Source: Spodoptera frugiperda (taxonomy: Eukaryota; Arthropoda; Insecta; Lepidoptera; Noctuidae). Taken from it: a DNA stretch of 64,000 nucleotides. The stretch lies in NCBI RefSeq assembly GCF_023101765.2, contig NC_064221.1:10101465-10165464 (forward strand), written 5' to 3'. Under the pieces are notes generated by a model. It worked only from the letters and a program-made list of their open reading frames with translations, was not told the DNA's origin and made no database searches. The translations under genes were made by a program, and so were the position numbers. Below, one piece after another: positions 33,693 through 47,200 of the stretch; position 1 is the first letter of the stretch; each line of letters begins with the position of its first letter.

Positions 33693-33760
33693 GCCATCTG
33701 TTGTCGAATAGCGGAAATAGTGAGTCCTATTATTTTACGCTATTCGTTAATAGATGGCGC
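33693..33760. repeat. Short imperfect inverted repeat upstream of NFXL1
   Basis: The arms GCCATCTGTTGTCGAATAGC (33693-33712) and 33739-33760 (CGCTATTCG...ATAGATGGCGC complement) pair with a few mismatches around a loop of about 25 bases. The position is about 570 bases before the NFXL1 start. It could be a small MITE remnant or a hairpin. Confidence 0.5.
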
Positions 33761-33823
33761 TCAAAGTAGAAAATATGTAAATTGTTGTATTAAATTAAAA
33801 ATCTTATGAATATATTGACAAAC

Positions 33824-33945
33824 GTCGTCCAATGACTTCGTTCGCCTTGGGTAAGGCGAGATGGAGTGTCAGACTAAAATTTAAAAACCACTCCTACTCT
33901 TACTTCGAGCCGGTGCCACGGTAGCCCGCTAGGTCGTCCGGACGT
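33824..33945 (+). repeat. Family B dispersed repeat, diverged
   Basis: GTCCAATGACTTCGTTCGCC through GTAGCCCGCTAGGTCGTCCG. Upstream of NFXL1. Confidence 0.6.
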
Positions 33946-34461
33946 CCGAGTAATAACATGAAAGCTAACTGGATATGGGTACAATCAAACATATTGTAGG
34001 TATAATTAGACGTTTATTTATAAATCATTCAAGTTACAATCGAGCTATATTAGCTTTTTCATCAAATTATCAACTTAATTACAAACAAGCATTGCTCGTG
34101 TCATTAATTCAATTCCAATTTAACACAACACACGTCAAATTAGTTGTACTCAAAAGCGTTAAAAATAAATGAAATCCAAAAGAAAAAACTTAAAACTAAA
34201 TGAAAATTAAATTAAAAATAGGTATTATGCACAGATATTTTCAATATCTTATTAGTATTAAAAGCAATTTTTGCGTAATGACTAAAAATAATAAGAAAAT
34301 GGTAACATTTATTGATAAAATACCTAAGTAAGTATACAAGTGGTCAATGGCACTATTGAATAACCACTAAATAGGCACTACACAATATTTAGAGCCGTAG
34401 CACCACTCAAAAAGAAACACAGGTTTGTTTAATTACCACAAAAACGATCCAAACCGTACAT

Positions 34462-34795
34462 TCAGTACGGATTTACTTTACATTGAACGAAAACGAAACG
34501 AGAGCGCGTTCGGCGTTTTGATTGGCCGATGCGAATGAACCAACCAATCAAAGCCATTAGTACGAAAACTCGTACGCTTTACGTTTAAATTGTTCGAAAC
34601 GAAAGCGCGTTCGGCGCTCTGATTGGTTGCTTTATTCGAGCCGGCCAATCAGAGCGTGTCCTAGGCGCTCTTTTCTCGAATACTTTAAACGTAAAGCTAA
34701 CTCATACTAAAGGTACTGATTGGCCGGTGCAAATGAACTAACCAATCAGAGCGCCGAACGCGCTCTCGTTTCGATCACGTTAAACGAAAAAATTC
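34462..34795. mobile_element. Palindromic MITE, family C, compound copy
   Basis: Two and a half fold-back units are joined here. CCAATCAGAGC-type and GATTGGCCG-type arms alternate four or more times. Located between NFXL1 and the charged-protein gene. Confidence 0.7.
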
Positions 34796-35269
34796 ACATC
34801 GCTCCCAATTTTAATTTGTAGTCAAGAAAAGATGTTTAGATTTATGGCACACAATTGCATTGTCAAAGATATGTACCTGTGTTTGTGTCAATGTTTGTTA
34901 CCCTAACCAAATACGAACGGGTTGTCCGTTACTCATTAACATTAGTGGAGGGATTAAAAGAATTGTAACGAAACAAATCCTCGTAGTTTCCAGAAGGCTG
35001 ATCAATTTTTATCTAAAGTCAAAGCTAAGATTTAGCCAATCAACCCGACGAAAGAATTCATAGCGTGTTAGTAATTATTGCAATGATCAGCGTTCTAAAA
35101 ACCAAATATAATGTTCAAATACTCAAACGCCAATCAATTTTAATTCGCTCTCAAAAATACTTCTGTCCCTATAAATTCTTTGTAAAATGACAGAGATAGC
35201 GCGATATTTAAGTACAATTTAAAATTGAGTAGCATTTCAGTATTTGGGGGTAACTGAATTAGTTATTGT

Positions 35270-38200
35270 TTAACGGACTCTAGTATTGATTTCTGGCTTC
35301 TTGTTTTTGCTAGACAGCCTGAACCATCCAGCCTTTTTGTTGTTATCTTTAGGCATAGAGATCGATCGGGATACCCGTTCCCTATCACTTTCCCGGTTTA
35401 TTAGTTCGCTCGATTGAGATTTCTTGCCGTCTCTCGCTACTGATTTCCGCGGAGTAGTGTTTGTATCTTTGACTCTTTTGTCAGATTTCTTGTATAATGT
35501 TGAGCTAGAGCTTGTTAACCTACTATTCTGTGGTCTCCTAGTCAACGTGGTTTGGCTGTAAGACTTATTCTTCTGTAACGTCGCCGGTCTGTCTTCTGTC
35601 AGCGTTTTTGTTGAGGATGCCTTCTTCACGATTTCTTTGGGCTTTGGTTTTCTTGGTCGCTGCGCGTAGTGGACATCGTGTTGGTCGTTGTAGTGTTTCG
35701 GTGTCCAGGGAGCGAATATTGAGAAGCTCTTCGTTGTGGATCGAACTTGCAGGTTTGAGGAGTTGACTGAGGAGACATCGTCGCGGGAGCGGTTGCGTGT
35801 CACTCGGCCGGGGTCCGGGATGTCACCAACTGGAATGAAAATCATATTATAGACAACGGTTCAATAGGAATCAGTAGTGAGCCTGAACCTAAAACAAAAT
35901 TCAATGGCCAAGGCAGGGCAGGTAATCATCCGGTGCTGTGGACTACCTAGCAGGTTTACCAGGCTTCGGCTCGAAAAGCAGGAGTAGGAACGGGGTGGGT
36001 TTTAGTCAGTAAGAGTGTAACTCTCCCTCCAAGGCCGCCTCGCCCAAGTCATTGGATGATTAGTGTTTTCTAGTATGCCTTTATTATTTTAATTCTAAAA
36101 CTTTTAGAATGAGACTTACCGGTAGTAGCATGTAAGTAGACGACGCTGCGCTGTGATTGGTGGCTGGAGTCACCTTCAGTGCTGCTCTCACCAGAATTAG
36201 TGACTGGGGTCCTGCGGCGGTGCCTGCGAGTCATAAATTAGATTTACAATTTGCCAAGAAGTTGCGAACAATTTACGCAAGTGGCTCTGAATAATCGTGG
36301 CAAGGTCGAAAGAATAATTATTGCGTGTTCAAAGCAAGGATATTTTGTTCTCACTTGTTTAAGGAATCTGTTGCAAAATTTCGTGTTAATGTTGAATTTA
36401 AACATTGATTCATTTAAACATCACTAGGATTTTTTCCTTTGTCGTGGGTGCGTTTACAAACATTCAACACATCACACTTAGACTCGGAACAACAATTTGT
36501 GGATCACACAATGTTCCACAATTTAATAAAAATTGGATCTGAATAATAATAATATGCCCTAAATCTATGGTCTTAGTGGATTCCTCAAGAATGACTCAAA
36601 AATCATGACTAGATATTTAATTATTATTATTTTTTTAATGGGACAAGCCCGCCACAATCTCCCATACCGCTGCAACTCCTGTAAGCCAAAATCTACAGTA
36701 GATACATTGCATTAAAGATTAAAATCCTTTACTAAACTCATACTCACTTAATATCCCTGCTGAGTTCTTGCTTACTGCCTCTGAGTTCAGATGAGCTGCC
36801 TCTATCATCGTGTCTCCGCCTCACATCACCTTTAGATCCCTTCAAAGTCTTCGAACTACTGTGGCTTCTTGATCTTTCATACGGACTGATGGGCGGCTTC
36901 GCATTCACCTTCCTATCAAATTGACTCTCGTTTTCGGAGTTACTCTGGATTTCGGAAATGTTTTGAAGGTTTCGTTTATAGTGCTTGCCGTTTGGTGATT
37001 CGCTTTTCTCGTCCCTATGTAGGTTAGATAGAGAGTAGCTTTTGCTGTGCAATTCACCATGATCTACTTCATCTAGACCTGTGCTGGAATTTGAGATGGT
37101 TTTCCGAAGTGTGCCATGTTTTGTGTGAGTGTAGCGTTTTGTTTCTGTCGCCGGTTTGACGTTGGCATCTGAATCGACGTCTGTGTCTCCAAAGAAGCGG
37201 AGGTTCTTTGCGGGTGATGTTAAAGGCTTGGCGGGTTTGGGATACGTCTTGCGTGGTGCCTCATCTTCTGTTGTTATTATGCTTTCTTTTTCAATCTGAA
37301 AGTGGATACATGTTTAAGTTAATGTGTCTCGCTAGTATAGCCGGGCTGGGGATCTCGGTTTTAATTCCCGGGTCGGGCAAAGTATTACTGAGTTATTTTC
37401 GGTTTTTCGCAAATTTCTTAGTACGGAGTCTGGAATTGTGCTCAGTATATGGTAATAGGGTCACCCCCTATTACTTACGGCTATAACAAAAATGGTGAAA
37501 AGTGGGTGTACGTTGTACAGTGTTGTTACGTGCCGTAATGTGCACCTCTGCCTACCCCATTGGGGATAAAAGGCGTGACTATAATAAGTTATCAACTCAA
37601 TAAAATGAGGAATTAGCCTCACATATGTACTATTAATCGCTTCACACTCAATTTTGTCACTTCATTAAAGTTGTTGAAAATTTCTTCGCCTATAAAAGGA
37701 CCCACAACTATAATAAACCCAAAACTAATATAATCTAATGGTACCTTAGTATTCTTCTTCTTCCTAGTAAGACGATCGAGAGACTTGAACCAGTTGCCAG
37801 CGGGTGGGGTGGGGGCAGCCTGTCGCCGCGGCGGGGATGGGGTCGGGCTCGGCGTGGCCAGCCTGCGTCTCTCGCGGTAACGTTCAGCCTGGAAGTAAGG
37901 ATCGTAGTTTAGATGATGATATGATTTAATAATCTACCTACTAGGCTAGGCATCGACTACTCCGGAGCTGCGGACTACCTAGCGGGTTTACCTGGGCTCC
38001 GGCTCGAAAAGCAGGAGAAGGAACGGAGTAGTTTTTAGTCAGTATGAGTCTGACCCTCTCTCTCGCCTCGCTTAAGTCATTGGATGATTACTCCCCCACA
38101 AAAAAAAAAGGCATCGACTACTAGACTTATTGGTTAAGGTAGCGAATTGTCATGAGTTCATCACTACAATGATGAGGTCATAAGACCACGATAAGACTTA

Positions 38201-41200
38201 TATTTTTTTATGAGTGAGGTAAGCGAGCAGGTATTGCCGCCGCCCATGGACAGCCAAAACACCGCAGGAGCGTTACAAGTGCGTTCCCTTTTGGGGGTTA
38301 GGAATTTAAAGGTTGTTGGGGAATCAGAGATTGGGAAAGGGGTAATTGGGCCTCCGGTAACCTCACACACACAAAGAAACACAACGCAAGCGTTGTTTCA
38401 CGTCGGTTTTCTGTGAGGCCTGTGAAATACAACGACGGCATATTCTACTGCTTGTTAAATTCATCTTTAGCAATGGAAGCTTATAATTCTGATTTCATAG
38501 AGGTCTAGGTAAAGGCAAAGTGGTTGATAAAATAATGTAGGGAACTGATAATCGAGCTCTGTGGAGTGCTACTACTATGAACTGATGTTGATTAACAAAA
38601 TCAAACATTAAGAAACTGTCTTCTAGATGATAAGTATGACCAATTGAGCTCGATGTATGTACACATACAACGTAATATAGTTTTTGTGATCTGAGATCAT
38701 CTTATTATTTCTCACATACCCGCTACATGTTAGCACGTCTCCACATGAAGTAATGAAGTTCATTGACACCGGTCGTGTTCATAAAATAGTATCTTCTAGG
38801 ATACTTGAGATTTTGAAATCAGTTTTTTTTACTTCATTTAGTTCGTACTAGCTTTTAATATTCAGTCCGTGGGAGCCTTGCTTTGACTATGAAAAACAAG
38901 AATTTGCCATAAATTCTATGTTTGGTTTTTCTCGGGTGAAATGTAAATTATGTTGTCTGTATTTCCAGCTAATATGTACCTATGTAAGCACGAAAACCTT
39001 CAAGAAGATTGGTTGAGTATACAAAACAAACAAATTGACATGCCTACATATTTTCGCATTATACGAAGATACATTATTAGTCCTGGATTTAAAACGTTCT
39101 ATTTAGCTTGTCCTGTTCACGGCCACAGCTGACCAAAGCTTCTTCTTGCATAGAGAAGGTTTTGAGCATTAATCACCATGTTTGCTCGTTTATTGTTTGG
39201 GTCAAATCTAGTTATTGGATTTTTATCCGGAGCTGCGGACTTCCTAGCGGGCTACCGAGGCTTTAGCTCGTAAAGCTGGAGTAGAAAAGGGGTGGTTTTT
39301 AGTCAGTAAGAGTTTTACGCTCCCTCTCACCTCGCCCAAGGCGGGAGAAGCCATTAGATGATTTTGTTACCCCCTCTAAAAAAAAAGTCAAATCGATTTA
39401 ATATTTGGTACAGACTCTGAATCTCGATGACCAAACAATGTGAACTTATTAAAACCGTTTTTTTATTACGTATACTTTTAATTAAGCATGATCAAATAAA
39501 AAATATTGCTTTGTACAATATGTAAGTAGTTACCTATAGTTTTAATGAAGCATAACAAGTCAAGCTTATTCATTTATTTCGCGAGTGCACTTTAAACTTG
39601 ATTTAAGTGATGACGGATGGCAACGGATGTCGGCTAGATACCTGAATACCGCCTAATACTTTATGATGCCTTGGTACCTCGTATCAATCAAGATGTTTTT
39701 TGTGTGAAAACCACACGCTTGTCAGTGCTTTATTTAATTATAATTTTGAGAGTTTTTATTTGTTGTCATGTCAAAACATTAATAGTTTGTGTTATGTAAG
39801 AAAAAATATTAATTAACTTTAGTCACGAGAGTGAAGATCTGTACCCTTAATATGAGTTTGAATTTCGTTTAAAGTAATAGAAACGAGAATGCGTTCGGCG
39901 CTTTAATAGGTCGTATTGAATAAACCAACCAGTCAGAGGGCTGAGTAAGAGTTTACTTTACGTTTAACGAGATAGAAACGGAAACGAGAGTGCGTCCGGA
40001 GCTTTGATTGGTTGATTCAATCGCACAGGCCAATCAGAGCGACAAACGCGCTCTCGTTTCGTTTTCGTTCAACGTAAAGCAAACTCGTACTAAGGGTACT
40101 GATTGGTCGGCTCGAATAAACCAACCAATCAGAGCTTCAAACGCACTCTCATTTCAATTACTTCTAACGTTATTCACATTCATACTAAGGTTTGATGAAT
40201 TCAGTTTCCCGTCAAAATGGCTTTTAATTACTTTGCTTTAAGTTTTTTAAAGTGTAATAATTAATTTTAATTTCCTAACCAGTGTCTTCTATTAAATACA
40301 GACTAGCCATAATAATGTTTTATATTTAACCGACAGTATCAGCTTACGACAAAAAAGGTTAGAACTGTTTGTTTTTGGTAATTCAAATACGATATATAAC
40401 GCTTGTCTATGTCAACATCCGTTTGAGTTCAATGACCTGTGTGGAGACAGTGCATAGACAAGTATACTTGCAGACAGATAAAATATAATTAGGTATGAAT
40501 TTTAATATGTTTGCAACTGTGGTTTGCAATGTATGAATAGGTACCTGAGTTCTTTTTTGTTTTAAAAATTATAGTTTTAAAGCAATATTTTGCATTCTGA
40601 ACAACGTGTAGCGGGTTCGATTTCCGCACGTAGCAACACTTTGTGTGATCCACAGGTTTTTGTCACACATCTTATACATTTTTTTGTTTTACAAAGCTGA
40701 AAAGTTTGTTTGATTAAACGCGCTAATCAACAGCTGATCCGCAGAGGGGATGAAACCTCGTTGAAGTAGCTAGTACTATCACGCTATGACGAAAAGCAAC
40801 TGAGCAGAACGGGTGTGCCAAGTGAGTACCTAATAAAGTATTTGAAAACTAAGAAAGAACAAATTAGGTACTAGGCGGTTATAAAAGACAAGAGATGTAA
40901 TTTATATCAACCGACAAATTTTATCGCATTTTGACACTACAGCCGGAACAAACAATGCTATACGAGAGATATCAATGATTGTCGCTACAACTTAAGGCTT
41001 AAGGCCGCCCGCCATATGGCCGGTGACCTCAACTGGCCCATTTTGGTACAATGAAGGTAAAACAGTTTTCTTGTTAATAATACTTGTATGAAAAGCCTTA
41101 AAAGTTTGTTGTCACAGTTGTATGGGTGGGCTGGATATTAAGTTGCCTTCTTCAATGGATTTTTGTTATAAAACAAAAGTACCTACTAAGTTATAATAAG

Positions 41201-44200
41201 TAATTAATCGTGATCCGGAACTACGGAAGACTTTACGGGTTGCCGAGGCTCTAGGAATGATGCAATTTTTAGCCGACTTAAAAAAAAAAAGAGGTTCGTA
41301 GTGTGACCTGTATGTATGTAGATTGTGCGCGTTTGGTTAAACCGTTTTTGATTTACTTTATTTGATTTAAATTATAGATTTTTTAATAATTAGGTCGCTT
41401 ATGGGCAGGCGAGATAGTGGTCAAACGTCGACACATTACTAATAAAAAAAATTAGAAGATTTTATCATCATCATCAGCCGGAAGACGTCTATTGTTGAAC
41501 AAACGCCTCCCCCTTAGTCCTCCACGTAGAACGACCAGCCGCCACCTGCATCCACTGGCTCCCCAAAGGATTTACCTACTGCTAATCATTACAAATGTGA
41601 ATTTCTCTTCTCTGTACATATAATTACGTATATGTAAATAAAATAGTCTGTCGCATGTCAGTGGCATGAAACAATAAGAGCAATAATGATCGTGACACGT
41701 CTTGCTCTGTTTCCACAATCTGCTCTGATTAGCATGTCTGTGTTTGAACATGTTATAAACTGCTGCTACTGCTTTGTAAACGCAAGTAAATATGTCATAG
41801 TTTCAGTCTAATATGTTGGCTAGAAAACGAGGAACAACTTTTGACTTTTGAATCTACCTGGCAAGCCTTTAGCACCTATACAAAATAGGGGTGGGACTTT
41901 AACCCTAGGCTGAGTACTAATCTAATTTTACGAGAAAAAAAATAATATGGGGGTTGAACCCCTAATTGAAAATATTGATTATTTGTAAAAATAATTCACA
42001 AATGATTTTTTTTCTCACCACAACATTATCAAACAATGAAAAAAGTAATGAATTAGTTAGCCAAGGTTATTAGCTACCGTTTGTCGTTTTTTTTTTGTTT
42101 TAGCATACAACCTTTGATACAAGAAAAGTAAAAAAAAAATATTAAAATAGCCATAACTTTTAGCAAAAGTCGGGGTGTTGGGTCGAATCCCCAACGACCC
42201 CTTCGACCCCGACTTTTGTCGTTAAAATTAGATAGATTAGATAGAACTCAGCCTTCACGGATTAGAAGTCTCACCCCTATCACATTGTATAGCTTCACTG
42301 ACGGACAGACTGATAGACTATAATTTATTTATTTATTTGTTCAAGTTTCAAAAGCACCTAACTATTTATGGTTTAATTGGAATAAATGATTTGACTTTTT
42401 TTAATCTGGGATTGTTGTTTCCTAATTTTTATGTTTATAAACGAATCCATGCATTACGTGGCGTAATGAGCACATCTGCCTACCCCTTTGAGGATAAAAG
42501 GCGTAATGTTACGTATAAACGAATTCCCAATCCACCACAAATCCTAAAATCCCCGAATCCCCACCTAATCCTCAAATCCCTCATCACCAAAAAGTCGCCA
42601 ACGATCTTGTAATGTTGCGGATGTGATCATCTGATATCCGTGAATGGCGCCGATTGCCTACCACCAGGTGATCCATCTGCTCGTTTGACGCCCTATACCT
42701 TTTATTAAAAAAATAAATCATATCTACGACGCGACGCAGAAGAAAATATAAGTTCAAAAACTGATATTAAGTTCCATTCAAAGTATTATTGTAGTAGGCA
42801 GGTATGTCAAGATACCATTTTGGGTTATAGACACCGTAAGAAGCTTTTATCAAACTGCTACTCGTAGGCTGTTTGCAAAACGGTGTTTGGCTCCAAATTG
42901 CAATTGTTTAGCGAAACCCATCTAAGTGGCGACGTGGTTTGCGGTCCAGTAAACAAACAAACATAGTATATTTCGATCTCAAAAACGTAAATACTGAATG
43001 ATTATCATAATTTCAACGAAGGATTAGAAAGTGAGATTACATAGAACAAAATAATAGTTAAAAATGTCGCTATAATCAACAATGTGGTGAAATAATGTAC
43101 CTTGTTGTTTACGTTGTAAAGTTTAAGGTTTTCTCCTAATCGGATGACTAAAGACCAACTTGTGTTAGACAGCAAATACGCACAGGTTTATCAGCACATA
43201 TAATAGGATTTACATTAATCACGGCTATGGTTACAATCTGTCTATTTTTAGCCGGACATGTTCGACTTTTTAGTCTCTAGTCCGGCTAAATTTTTCAGTG
43301 TTCGGCCTGTCCGGCTTTTGTTGGGATTTTTGTGAAGCGCGTAACACTTATAATTGAGAAACAATACGAAGAAATTCAACGCATGCGATACAGCAATTCA
43401 TTTCTTATTAAATTTATTTCATTTCATTTCTTTCAAATTAATTCCATTTCATTTAATTTATTTTCAAATTAAATGTCATTTCATTTCTTTAATCAAAGCT
43501 GATGAATTTGGTAGCCGAAAAATATTTTGCCAAAAAAATATTCCAAGACATTTTTCAGCTACCAGGCGCACATACAACGAAGAAGTTCGATGCAAAACTA
43601 TCATTTGTCATTCAGCTAAGGATATGAAATTCCTTGAGAGTTTATTTTATAACCGCGCTCGAGAATATTCGTATGACATCACAGTCGGTGTCAAATACAC
43701 GACATTGAACTCGGGTCAGTGACCCCGACCGTTCTGGAGATTATTTCACTGAATAATCCTTAATTATAATGATACTAGCGGACCCGACAGACGTTGTCCT
43801 GTCTACACGTTAATTTGAAAATTTTAAACTTTTTTAATAAGCTAAAACATTCTGGACCTTTTTGATGAAAATTGTTATTCAAATGTTATGACAATATCTA
43901 ACGTCATTCATATTTGACACTGCGATGGTAGCGCCGTCTGTCGGATTCAATGTAAAACATTCCATAATCAACAACTACTGATAAATTAAAAAATAATCTA
44001 AAAATCATTGTCCAGCGGACATAATTGTGAATCTAAACTATTCTCAGATCCTCTTGAACACACACAAAAAGTTTCATCAAAATCCGTCTAGTCGTTTAAG
44101 AGGAGTTCAGTGACATACACACGTACAGAAGAATTATATATATAATGATATACTGTAAGTATGTTTTAACTTTGAAAAGAAAAATGTTTATGATATCACG

Positions 44201-47200
44201 TTTTTTAATTCCGGAAAGCAAATGTGTGTATATTCAATTTTACATTCATTATGCAAAAGGTATGTTGAGTCCCATATAATATATGAGGTGCGCCTACTAG
44301 ATGCATTGCTTAATTTAAGTGTGGAAGAGCCATGCTTCGGCACGAATGGGCCGGCTCGACCGGAGTGATACCACGGCCTCACAGAAAACCGACGTGAAAC
44401 AACGCTTGCGTTGTTTCGTTGTGCGAGTGAGGTTACCGGAGGCCCAATTGCCTCCCTTTCCAATATTCCCAATCCCTGATTCCCCAACAACCCTTAAATT
44501 CCTTACCCCCAAAGGCCGGCAACGCACTTATAACGTCTCTGGTGTTTCGAGTGTCCATGAGCGGCGCCGATTGCTTACCATCAGGTGATCCGTCTGCTCG
44601 TTTACCGGCTTATACCATAAAAAATCTATTACCAAATTATTAACATTGTCAAAGAACTATTTATCACAAAAAAAAACATGCGTGCTAAATGTTAGTACAC
44701 GGCAAACATAAAAACTGCGAACGTCTGCGGTTCAAATATAGGCCACCGCTTATATCGACCAGGAGTGCGGCCTGTCACTTGACTTTCACTTTCATGTAGC
44801 CCTAGTACCTCAAGCCATGAAACGAAGCGTTTTCTATCTTATTAATATTTGTCTAAGCTGTGATATTGTTATAATGTAGTGAAGTAAAGGAATACACTTA
44901 TTTATTTTTTATGGTATAAGCCGGTAAACGTGCAGATGGATCACCTTATGGTAAGCAATCGCCGTTACAAGTGTGTTGCCGGCCTTTTGGGGTTACGAAT
45001 TTAAGGGTTGTTGGGGAATCGGAGATTAGGAAGGGGGTAATTGGGCCTCCGGTAACCTCACTCACACAACGAAACACAACGCAAGCGTTGTTTCACGTCG
45101 GTTATCACTCCGGTCGAGCCGGCCCATTCTTGCCGAAGCATGGCTCTCCCACACTTGAACTGAGCTAATTCTGACATTTTGAAGATAAGTTCAATAATAA
45201 AACTTACAATATCTCAAAAAGTACTTATTCAATAAGTACATAACTTGGAGTGTGAACAAATATTGCAGTTGCCTAGTGTTGAAACATTCCTCCACTTTAA
45301 TTGTCGCATTGATTGCATTGGAAACTACAAGTTATTACCAGAGCTGTTGTTTCCGATGTTTAAACATTTAAACTACATTGAAAAAAAAACATAACTACAT
45401 TAATTACCTTAATTAAGTGCATGCATGAATGAAAAGACTGATGACTGTTGATGAAGCAAAAGAGGTGTGTAAGATTGTAGCAATTAGCGTTCCATTGACT
45501 GTACCTACCCCTATTTTAAAGAAAAGAGAGAAAATCGTCCAATGACTTCTCGCCTTGAGTGAGGTGTGAGACTCTTACTGACTAAAAACCAACACGTTCC
45601 TACTCCTGCTTTTAGGCCCGGAGCCCCGGTAAACCCGATAGGTAGTCCGCAGCTCCGGATTGCCTACCTCCATGGGAAACAGGCGTAATGTTATGTATAT
45701 ATGTACTACAACATTAATTAAGATGCAACATCAACATTCGTTTATTAATTTAATTCTCATTGATCCATCCTAAGGTTACTACCTGGATTGAAGAGATCGC
45801 TGCTTGCGATAAGGCCACCCATTGTTATTGTAATTGTTCGGTACAACTGTAAGTAATGAATGGTGTACGATATAGGGTTTATCTGTCTATCTGTCTATTT
45901 GTACCCTTAGTATGAGTTTGCTTTACGTTGAACGAACAGGAAACGAGAGCACGTAAGGCGCTGTGATTGGATGGTTCGAACCGGCCAATCAGAGCGCCGA
46001 TCCCGTTCTCGTTTTGTTTTCGCTCAACGTAAAGCAAACTTGTACTAAGCTCTCTATTCGTCTAATTACTTTTTTATTCATATCAATCCTTGTATCCATC
46101 TTTTATACGAATTCTCTCAATGTTACACAAACATGCAAACGTTTTGCACATTGATACTAAGAACGTTTGAACTATTTAATAATCATGCGCCTTGCAAAGA
46201 AAGTTTGTGTGTATGTTTGTTACACAATCACGACCAAACTTCTGAAAGGATCAGGATGAAATTTAGAACAGGTAGATTATAGTCTGGAATAACACATAGG
46301 CTAGGCACATCTTTTAATACGAGCGAAACTGTTGATAAAACCTAGTATTTCCCTTAAAATCTAAAAAAACTAAGTATCTAACATTAACAACAACAATGTA
46401 GGTTCTAGAACAAAGCAGGTATTCTCTAACGCGGGTATAGTCTGCAGGTATCAATCAAAGTGCAGTCTGCAAGTGATGGTCGAGCGCGAACAGTTGTGTA
46501 ATCATACCACTACTATCAGAACTCGAATGATCATGAGAATCGAATGTAAGTGAAAAGTTTTCGAGTAAAAACATGCAGTACAAATCTATCGCCCGCGATT
46601 TTTTTTTTAGGTGTTAAAATATCATTCAATGATTTCTCCCGCCTTGGGTGAGGCGGGAAGGAGTATCAGACTCATAATGACTAAAAACCACCCCGTTCCT
46701 TCGTCGGGGCTCCGACTGTTTTCCGAGTCAGAACCCCGATCGTCTGCGATAAGCTTACTGTATTGAATTAAATCTGAATAAAAGGAACAACTGGTTGTTG
46801 TATACTGATAGTAATCCAAATTACTTAATCGCTGTAAAGAATTGGAACAAATCTTTTTAAAGTAGTAAATGCTTAGAATGTTTATGCGCGCGATAGTTAC
46901 GTATAACAACTGGGTTTACTAGAACCTAAAGGCCTAATGGGTAAACATTGGGTCATTAGGACAGTTTTTGATATTGGTTTTGATATAGCAGCTAGCTAGC
47001 GTAGATTAAAAAAATCGACAATCGCAGTATAGTAGAGTTTGAGACTCGGTTGCCATTACAGGCAGAAAAAAAAATGTTAAAAAAATACATCAATCATAAT
47101 TAAAAGCGCTACAGTCTACCTACATCATTAACATCCTTATGAAATGTAATCAAGCTTCATGTAAATCATAATAATAGAAATAAGTATTTATTTATCAATC

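Larger units (their letters stand above)
33123..35269. other. Intergenic region between NFXL1 and the charged-protein gene
   Basis: It holds the NFXL1 promoter side, an imperfect inverted repeat (33693-33760), a family B copy (33824) and a compound family C element (34462). No coding exon was seen. Confidence 0.4.

Noticed and set aside
43354..43722. 122-codon plus-strand frame with KADEFGSRKIFCQKNI
   Set aside because: It opens only with TTG, its first half is low-complexity T-rich sequence, and no family was recognised. It could be a transposon scrap.
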